From: AWTP1-13 sp963770295
GTDB lineage: Bacteria; Pseudomonadota; Alphaproteobacteria; Rhizobiales; Hyphomicrobiaceae
Length of the DNA stretch: 64,000 bases
NCBI GenBank assembly: GCA_963770295.1
Contig: CAVYPA010000025.1
Location: 1-64,000 of the forward strand
Direction: 5' to 3'
The notes under the pieces are model-generated. The model had not been told where the DNA came from. It was given only the letters and a program-made list of their open reading frames with translations, and searched no databases. The position numbers and the translations under genes are program-made. Below are positions 58,463 to 64,000 of the stretch, piece after piece; position 1 is the first letter of the stretch, and each line of letters begins with the position of its first letter.

Positions 58463-58647
58463 ACCGTACGCTGAATTGTGCCTGCTCCAATTCTATAGTT
58501 TTCCGCTCCAACATGGCGATGTGCTTTCGAAGCTCGCGCGCCATGCCAGGACGTAGATCGATCCTGCAGCCGCGCACGGACACGGGCGAGCTCCTGCCGT
58601 TTTCGCACCACCACTTTCTGCTCCTCGGTGACTTCAGGCTTCTTCAT
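58463..58647 (-). pseudogene. small coiled-coil protein, frameshifted
   Basis: MKKPEVTEEQKVVVRKRQEL and ARVRARLQDRS run into a frame change near 58550. The next frame continues naturally as MARELRKHIAMLERKTIELE and QAQFSVR before a stop. Together ~60 residues of charged helix, probably a small phage-type protein. Confidence 0.5.
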
Positions 58648-58934
58648 GCTGTCCTCGAACAGGCGGTAGCGATCTGAAGGCTCCGGCTACATCTTCGAAT
58701 GCTATCTTCGCTTTGAATTCCTGTAGCGGCTTCGTGTCGTTTTTTGTCGTGCCCAGTGTTCGTGCGCCTCGGCAGTAACTGCAAACGCAGTATCGCAGGC
58801 ACAACGGCATTACGCCGATCGTTGACGACGGCGTCTGGTGATCCGCGGGTCGGCTTCCAAGGCAGTCCCAACGTTGTGGTTTTGGATCAGCGCGGTCGTT
58901 GGTCTCCAATTTCCAGCCTATCGGCGCCTTCTTC

Positions 58935-59336
58935 TCACCAGCCCTGGCTTGCTGCGCCCCAGCCGCCCACGAACAGGATGAACAGTAGGACGACGATGAC
59001 GCCGATCAGGACGCTCCTACCCTCAGTGTGAAACAGCTGTTGTGTGACCACGACGACGTTCGACAGCGAAAGGGAATACCTTGCAGCGGCGCTCAATGAG
59101 GTTCCTGCGTTGGTCAACTCCGCATTGCCTTCTCCATCTCTCGCGCGCTGCAGCGCCGCTATCAGCCGGTCGAGTTCCTCACCGCGGGCGAATGGCATAA
59201 CCGCCATCTCAGGCACACCGTCGTCCATCTTGATGAAGCGCTCCACGGTCACGAACTTGACGCCGTCGACGACGCTCGTCCCCATCGCGATGCCGTCTTC
59301 GGCGACAATCCAAGTGTCTACGATACTGCTGTCCAT
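58935..59336 (-). CDS. hypothetical protein with C-terminal membrane anchor
   Basis: A 133-aa protein: a soluble N-terminus (IVDTWIVAEDGIAMGTSVVD, FVTVERFIKMDDGVPEMAVM, EELDRLIAALQRARDGEG) followed by a tail-anchor-like hydrophobic helix (VLIGVIVVLLFILFVGGWG). It comes 4 bp after the stop of the gene at 59340 on the same strand, so these belong to one operon. No family is recognised. Confidence 0.55.
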   Translation of the reverse strand: MDSSIVDTWIVAEDGIAMGTSVVDGVKFVTVERFIKMDDGVPEMAVMPFARGEELDRLIAALQRARDGEGNAELTNAGTSLSAAARYSLSLSNVVVVTQQLFHTEGRSVLIGVIVVLLFILFVGGWGAASQGW

Positions 59337-59339
59337 CTT

Positions 59340-59699
59340 CTACACCCCAGCACCGCAGCTGACCCAGGCCAACAGCCTCAGATCCCGCGCATCCGCATAA
59401 GAGCCGCCGGCGTCAAGCATGCGCGCGACACGGTCCAGCTGATTGCTGGTGGCGTGCGCTGGGACGCCGAGCGGCGACGGCTCGTCCGCGTGGGCGGCAA
59501 TGATCCACATGGTATGTACGTCGGGCCGGTTAACCTTCCATACTGCTGCAGCGTTGGTCGGTTTCGTCCCGCCCCGTGGTGTCGTTGGCAGCCAACCATT
59601 GAACGTGCGAGCCCCGGAATTGCTGTTCGCAGGCAGTGATACTGCTATGCGGAAAGCGCCAGTGCTATTGCAACGACAGGTCTTAAATTCATGACGCAT
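59340..59699 (-). CDS. hypothetical protein, middle gene of a three-gene operon
   Basis: From ATG 59699 (119 aa). The recognisable body is NRPDVHTMWIIAAHADEPSP and NQLDRVARMLDAGGSYADARD. The ATG overlaps the stop of the gene upstream (ATGCGTCATGA), which supports this start over those further upstream. No family recognised. Confidence 0.5.
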   Translation of the reverse strand: MRHEFKTCRCNSTGAFRIAVSLPANSNSGARTFNGWLPTTPRGGTKPTNAAAVWKVNRPDVHTMWIIAAHADEPSPLGVPAHATSNQLDRVARMLDAGGSYADARDLRLLAWVSCGAGV

Positions 59700-60015
59700 C
59701 GGTTCGCTGCTTCGCCGGAAAGAGATTGTCTGGCGTGCATTTGAGGCGCTCGATTGCCGCATCGATCTCATCCTCTTGAGCCCCGCTCACCATCTGATCA
59801 AACGCTTTACTGGCGTCCTCGCGTCTTTTTTCCTCGTTCTCAAGGTAGAGATCGATCTGATCAGCCCCGATATGGCAGGCGCGCTGCAGTTCGGCCGTGG
59901 TTGCTTGCGGGAAGCGCCTGCGCAGTTCAGCGATCGCCCCGTCACCATGCGTGCCAGAGGTCCAGATCAGCAGCAGCTCACGTGCGATGTCGATACTAGT
60001 TTTCATCGGCCTCAC
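59689..60015 (-). CDS. hypothetical protein, first gene of a three-gene operon
   Basis: A 108-aa protein (MRPMKTSIDIARELLLIWTS) with a helical, charged body: GAIAELRRRFPQATTAELQR resembles a DNA-binding helical pair, and YLENEEKRREDASKAFDQMV is a likely coiled coil. The second ATG at 60006 is an equally good start. Function unknown. Confidence 0.5.
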   Translation of the reverse strand: MRPMKTSIDIARELLLIWTSGTHGDGAIAELRRRFPQATTAELQRACHIGADQIDLYLENEEKRREDASKAFDQMVSGAQEDEIDAAIERLKCTPDNLFPAKQRTDAS

Positions 60016-60154
60016 ACCTCATTGCGTTTCGCCTCGACGTGCTCCTCCGGAGGACCTGGATCACCATGTCCATTGATATGCATTAAGCAAGCGCCGCCCT
60101 GCGGATGCTACCAACATCCACAAGGCCGCTAACCCCAACTACGAGGGCAACGTA

Positions 60155-60349
60155 TTGAGCCTACAGAGTGCCTCACACACGCGACGCCGATTTAAACCGC
60201 ATTCGCTAATGGCGCATATCGAGACCACGCCATGGACCAACCTTCCCGCTGTTATCCCCTCGAATGACGTCGCGCTGCCGCCCGACTTGGTCAGATGGTC
60301 CCGCGACTTCGCCCACGCAGTCGCTCCCCGGCGGACGCAGCACATCTAA
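60155..60349 (+). CDS. hypothetical 64-aa protein
   Basis: Plus-strand frame ending MAHIETTPWTNLPAVIPSND and LPPDLVRWSRDFAHAV; ATG 60209 is an alternative start. Composition is protein-like, but no context supports it. The rest of 60016-60437 holds nothing recognised. Confidence 0.3.
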   Translation: MSLQSASHTRRRFKPHSLMAHIETTPWTNLPAVIPSNDVALPPDLVRWSRDFAHAVAPRRTQHI

Positions 60350-60437
60350 TGGGCGTTAGTGGGCGGATTTTAAAGGGTCGTGGCTGGGAAAGGCCTGGCA
60401 CCGCTTCCGGCGGATCCGTGCCGCGCGCCAGGTATGT

Positions 60438-60788
60438 TTAGGATGCGTGGTTTGGCAGCATCGAAATCAGCATTTGCTCGACTTCAGCAACCGTCGCCGC
60501 GAAGCGCTCGGCGGCGCCAGGATCGCTGTTAATGTCGGGATGGCGGCCGGCGGCGGGTAGGGTGTCCAGTTTTGCGGCTTCCTCGAGACTGGCAAGAAAG
60601 TCACGACGCATCCGCAATGCACTGAGCTTGGCTTCAAATCTCGTCAGGAATGAATTCCACTGGACACACTTTTCGGTGCCGGCCTGCAGGCGCAGGGCGA
60701 CGTGCAGCTGCAAAAATTCAAGACGCCGCTCTCAGTGCTCAAGCATGCTGGAGGCACGCTCGATCGTGGCTTTCCGTGGTCCCGCCAT
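60438..60788 (-). pseudogene. hypothetical helical protein with in-frame TGA at codon 19
   Basis: ATG 60788 starts MAGPRKATIERASSMLEH, then TGA, then continues in the same frame ERRLEFLQLHVALRLQAGTE, FEAKLSALRMRRDFLASLEE and TVAEVEQMLISMLPNHAS. The sequence on both sides is clearly one helical protein, so a single nonsense change (or a sequencing error) divides it. A TTG at 60713 could restart translation. Confidence 0.5.
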
Positions 60789-61282
60789 GGCACTTATCCA
60801 CAGAATATCCACAGGTACCATCCCATAGGCTTGACAATCTGTCGAGGCGCCACGATTGGTGCGACCATCCGCGTTTCGGCGCGCGAGCTTTCCTTGGGTT
60901 GAGGGTTTCGCTCAGAGCATGGGCGGCACTGCCCGTGGCGCTGGCTCCACGCCCCGTATTTGTACGTCCCTTCAGGAAGCTGAAATGTTGGGCGCGTGGC
61001 TTCTGAGTCGGTCGGTCTTGTCCCCGACTGAGACCGCCGGATCAACTACGCCCTAGGCCCCCCGGCGGCCTGGTCCCTTAGAGACGAACTCATCGGGTTC
61101 ACATGCTATTGTGCAATCGGCTCGCCCCCACACGCCAGCCAATCGCAGGGGCGCCTTAACCCCGCAAAAGTTTGGCTTCCTTATTCTCGGCAATTCATTC
61201 TTCGAAGGCGGGAACCCAGGAGAATCGCACCGATCCGGTGTCATGTGCTGGATCGTGCCTGCGGTCCCGGTCACGGTATCTG
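60789..61282. other. no recognisable gene; hairpin motif
   Basis: Contains CAACTACGCCCTAGGCCCCCCGGCGGCCTGG near 61041-61070, a hairpin-forming stretch similar to 55293-55322. Otherwise nothing is supported. Confidence 0.35.
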
Positions 61283-61554
61283 GATTACCTCGATGCCGGC
61301 CCTCCGAGCCTTGAGAACCTTGTCGGCGGTACCGCGACCGCGGGAAAGGCAACCACCAGATTCGGCCTTGTGATCGTCGAGCACCTTCTGATTGCGGATC
61401 GGTCCGGCGGATCTGCCATATTTTCCCAGTTGGCGTACTCGGTGACCAGCTGACAGGACCGCTGAATGCAGGTCCACTCTCCCGCAAATGTGTCCGCGCC
61501 GACGGCGCCCCCTTCAATGATTGTTAGAACCCCATGCTCCATTGGGTAGCTCAT
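61283..61554 (-). pseudogene. DUF2493 (SLOG-like) protein, frameshifted and truncated
   Basis: ATG 61554 gives MEHGVLTIIEGGAVGADTFA and GEWTCIQRSCQLVTEYANWE. Other frames continue KYGRSAGPIRNQKVLDDH, PNLVVAFPA and RGRGTADKVLKARRAGIEVI. This order reproduces the nucleotide-binding DUF2493 fold (GGARGAD, AGPIRNQxM, DLVVAFPGGRGTADM). At least two frame changes break it. The 5' end overlaps the coiled-coil gene at 61514. Confidence 0.7.
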
Positions 61555-61894
61555 CGCTAAGGTTGGCCGCTGCTTGACGCCAGCCGCCAGTGCGGCTGAT
61601 TGGCAGGCTGGCTTCGTAATTCGGTAAGTTAAGCGGGGCGTTCTCCAGCGACGCAGCTGGCGCCCGCGGCTGCGGCAAAGCACCCATGCGCGCCGCCAGG
61701 GCATGCAATTCTTTCAAGATACTTTCACGCCTCAACTCGTGCTCAAGAGCAACATTGCGCACAGCCTGCAGTAGCTTCTCGTCGGCACGCTTCAAGGCTT
61801 GCCCCAAGGCATTGACCACGTCTTGTTCTCTGCGAGCTAGCTCGTGCATGCGAATGCGCATTTCCTCGATCTGCTCGACGAGCGTCAATGTCAT
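61514..61894 (-). CDS. coiled-coil protein, paralogue 2
   Basis: A 126-aa protein starting MTLTLVEQIEEMRIRMHELA, with GQALKRADEKLLQAVRNVAL and RESILKELHALAARMGALP, closely matching the gene at 55484-55831 in the N-terminal part and diverging in the Pro-rich tail (GGWRQAAANL against GDWRQVMANL is still recognisable). The retained frame in both copies argues for selection. Function unknown. Confidence 0.6.
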   Translation of the reverse strand: MTLTLVEQIEEMRIRMHELARREQDVVNALGQALKRADEKLLQAVRNVALEHELRRESILKELHALAARMGALPQPRAPAASLENAPLNLPNYEASLPISRTGGWRQAAANLSDELPNGAWGSNNH

Positions 61895-63238
61895 CTCTGG
61901 CCTTTCTCTGTTGTGCTCCGCGCACTTGCTGGACGAGCGCCCGTCTCCGAAGCTTTGATTCTAGCCTTTTCGGCTTGGGACATTTCCGAGTGGCGAACGC
62001 CGCTTCTCGTATGCCTCAATTACATCGACAATCGCCACCAATTCGCCCTCTACGGGTGAGCCTTCCATACGGCGGCCAAGTCATCAGCGCGCCTATCCAG
62101 GAGTGCGTGCATTGCGTCGGTCCTACCGGCGAGACGTGCAACCACTTTGGTGGATTTCGTCTTTTGCGCCCGCGAGCCGAATTCCTACATCTTTCTGACA
62201 GCCGATGTCGTGCTGGTGTCCATGGGTATGCTCCCCGTGATCCCGGGATAGGAAAGGCACGCTAGGATGATTCGCGGCTTTGGATCGCCGTGGCTCCAAG
62301 AGTTATCCAGCTACATGCGTGAGAAAGCGAGCGCAGCCCGTGCCAGTGGCAGGGGCCACGACTTGCCCGAGTGGATCTCGTCTTGAGTCGGCGGCCGGCC
62401 AAGGGCACGAGCTCCGGCCGCCGGTAAATCTGCCCTATCGTCGGTATCGATCGCTGGCACAACATCCGGCGAAGGCGCTGCGTGCGTCGCCGCAGGAAGG
62501 TGAAACGAACTAGCGACGGCCTTGGCTCGTCGGCGCTGCAAGCGGGGGCAGTCATTCAGACAAGCCCGCCTTTCGTAGAGCATTTGCATGTTCAGCGTGC
62601 CGGTATGGCCCAGTACATCGTGGAGAAACTTGAAAATTCGCAGCGCAGGTCAATCTCAAGTAATCCCCAGTATGGCAGCGGCCTGCGGCGACAGCGAGCT
62701 GTGTTCCCTCGATACGACCGCTCTCGCCCGCCATCCCTCATCCGAGACGAAAAAACGGATTCGCAGAGCTAGCAGCCCATTAGAAGGGCCGAACCGTCGG
62801 TGCGGGGTGTGACAGTCTCTTGCCCTCGCGCACAGTTAGGCTCAGGCTTGCAATCGTGTGTGGGCTGCGTTGTTCAGTCTCTGACAACCCGCGCTGGCTA
62901 TTGCGCCTTTGAGAAGCAGTGTCGCGGTTGAGCGCGGCGGAACATTGGCCACAGCTCACTGACGGTCGTTATCAGGTTGTCGTCAGATTTCAGGCTGACT
63001 GTTGCCTCAGGAAGACAGCATTTGTCCCAACTTCTTCGTACAACATAGACATTGGCTGAGACGAAAAATCTGCTGCAGGCGCTTCGCGGAAATGGCCCAT
63101 CGCGCCGTTGGTGGGCTCATCCGGGTCGGCCTAATGCCCGAGACCGGAGCCGCGCGGCATAACCTCAATGTCTCGCGACTCTGCTGCAAACTCTCCTCTA
63201 GTACGAATACCCCGCACGCCGCTGGAGCGCGCCGCTCG
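61895..63238. other. 1.3 kb without a confident gene
   Basis: Frames such as 62280-62513 and 62588-62812 (plus) and 62262-62555 (minus) are open but not protein-like. A short relic of repeat unit R (GTCAGATTTCAGGCTGACTG then TTGCCT) lies at about 62981-63006. Confidence 0.35.
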
Positions 63239-64000
63239 ATGTCACTTGGACTTGTCGTTCTGGCAGCCGCTGTTTTCTTTGTGCTGGTAGTAGCGGCTCG
63301 CCCTTTGTGGGACATCAGGCGACAGCTTTGGAGCACATTGGACTGGCGAGACCTGACCATGCTGGGGCTTGCAGTGTTTGCCATCCTGCTTCCGGTGGCC
63401 GTGTTTATGATTGCGTTGCCCTACGTTTCCTGGTTGGAGAACATCATTCCAAAATCTCTGGTGCCTGACGATCGGCCCATTGTTTCCAATCAAGCCAATG
63501 ATGGCCAGAACCTCAATCATCGGGGCGAGCTTTACCGCTCCCAAGGTCGCTACATGGAGGCCGAGGCCATGTTCAAACAAGCGTTGGCAATCGTTGAAAA
63601 AGCAGGCGGTCTCACTCACCCAGATGTCAGCAAACCACTTAGTAGCCTAGCCCAGCTGTATTTTGACCAGGGTCGCTATGTAGAGGCGGAGGCGCTTTAT
63701 GAGCGCGCGCTCGCCATCCGCGAAGCGGCGCTTGGTCGCTACGATCCATCTGTCAGCGTTGTTCTCATCAATCTTGCGGATCTGTATCGAATTCAAGGCC
63801 GCTACGCCGAGGCCGAGCCGCTTTACCGACGTGCCCTTACGATCCATGAGTTTGCATTCGGTCCCGATCACCCAAGCTATGGCACCACGCTCAATAATTT
63901 CGCCCTGGTGCTTTGCGCTCAGGGCCGGCTTGCTGAAGCTGAGCCGCTGTTCAAACGCTCTTTGGCAAGTCAAGGATGGCTCGACGTCGCGGTCTGCCTA
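63239..64000 (+). CDS. membrane-anchored TPR protein, runs off the window
   Basis: ATG 63239 opens a frame with no stop to the window end (254 codons). Two membrane helices (GLVVLAAAVFFVLVVAA; MLGLAVFAILLPVAVFMIAL) precede at least four 42-residue kinesin-light-chain-like TPRs: LYRSQGRYMEAEAMFKQALA, LYFDQGRYVEAEALYERALA, LYRIQGRYAEAEPLYRRALT, VLCAQGRLAEAEPLFKRSLA. TPR arrays of this type bind protein partners; placement after a membrane anchor suggests a scaffold facing the cytoplasm or periplasm. The downstream domain is not visible. Confidence 0.8.
   Translation, partial: MSLGLVVLAAAVFFVLVVAARPLWDIRRQLWSTLDWRDLTMLGLAVFAILLPVAVFMIALPYVSWLENIIPKSLVPDDRPIVSNQANDGQNLNHRGELYRSQGRYMEAEAMFKQALAIVEKAGGLTHPDVSKPLSSLAQLYFDQGRYVEAEALYERALAIREAALGRYDPSVSVVLINLADLYRIQGRYAEAEPLYRRALTIHEFAFGPDHPSYGTTLNNFALVLCAQGRLAEAEPLFKRSLASQGWLDVAVCL

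Noticed and set aside
58634..58909. 91-aa minus-strand ORF with EFKAKIAFEDVAG, reminiscent of an IS3 OrfA start
   Set aside because: Only about 15 residues resemble the family and the rest is Cys/Pro-rich; too weak.

Overview
The window looks like a decayed accessory region of a high-GC alphaproteobacterium, most likely a Bradyrhizobium-like member of the Hyphomicrobiales. This rests on an HWE-type sensor kinase, several class III nucleotide cyclase/ATPase regulators, small LssY, PRC-barrel, SHOCT and DUF4389 proteins, and a dense mixture of IS110, IS1380, IS91, IS630 and group II intron remnants. The genus is an inference from gene content; no rRNA, tRNA or housekeeping locus is present to fix it.

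Layout. 1-5 kb: one copy of a ~405 bp repeat, a secreted cupin, and a divergent 1192-aa winged-helix/cyclase-like/ATPase regulator. 5-10.6 kb: a frameshifted IS110 transposase, then an element-like replication module (excisionase-like protein, RepB-like primase, frameshifted DUF3987 protein, second helix-turn-helix protein). 11-18.4 kb: a secreted protein of unusual composition, a tightly overlapping minus-strand operon (RecA-like ATPase, ExeA/TniB-like ATPase, DDE transposase, zinc-ribbon protein) with a divergent SEC-C/TPR gene, an IS1380 relic and two small overlapping ORFs. 18.5-24.5 kb: a ruined zinc metallopeptidase, a MASE1-GAF-PAS-HWE kinase broken by four frameshifts, and the second copy of the 405 bp repeat. 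24.7-35 kb: mostly intact housekeeping-like accessory genes (DUF4389, RRM protein, acyltransferase, cyclase-TPR protein, LssY, PRC-barrel, SHOCT) mixed with integrase, resolvase and group II intron fragments. 35.7-46 kb: a cytochrome P450, a SAM-cyclase-ATPase gene with one frameshift, IS91 debris, a Tat-exported SMP-30 protein, a truncated second SAM-cyclase and an outer-membrane protein with one in-frame stop. 46.5-53.2 kb: small ORFs, IS110 and IS630 relics, and an intact two-gene module encoding an alpha/beta hydrolase and a membrane metallophosphoesterase. 53.5-64 kb: a prophage-like or integrative-element-like cluster of small genes, many duplicated or broken, with a repeated unit carrying tandem hairpins and a small membrane peptide; the window ends inside a membrane-anchored TPR protein.

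What probably works together. The minus-strand ATPase/ATPase/DDE/zinc-ribbon operon is the clearest coherent system and reads as a multi-component transposition machine. The hydrolase-metallophosphoesterase pair is the best-preserved uncharacterised module. Pseudogenisation is selective: long genes of 700-1200 codons are intact beside genes with several frameshifts, so the damage is more likely biological than a uniform sequencing problem, although single homopolymer differences (for example an A5 run at 8101) should be checked.
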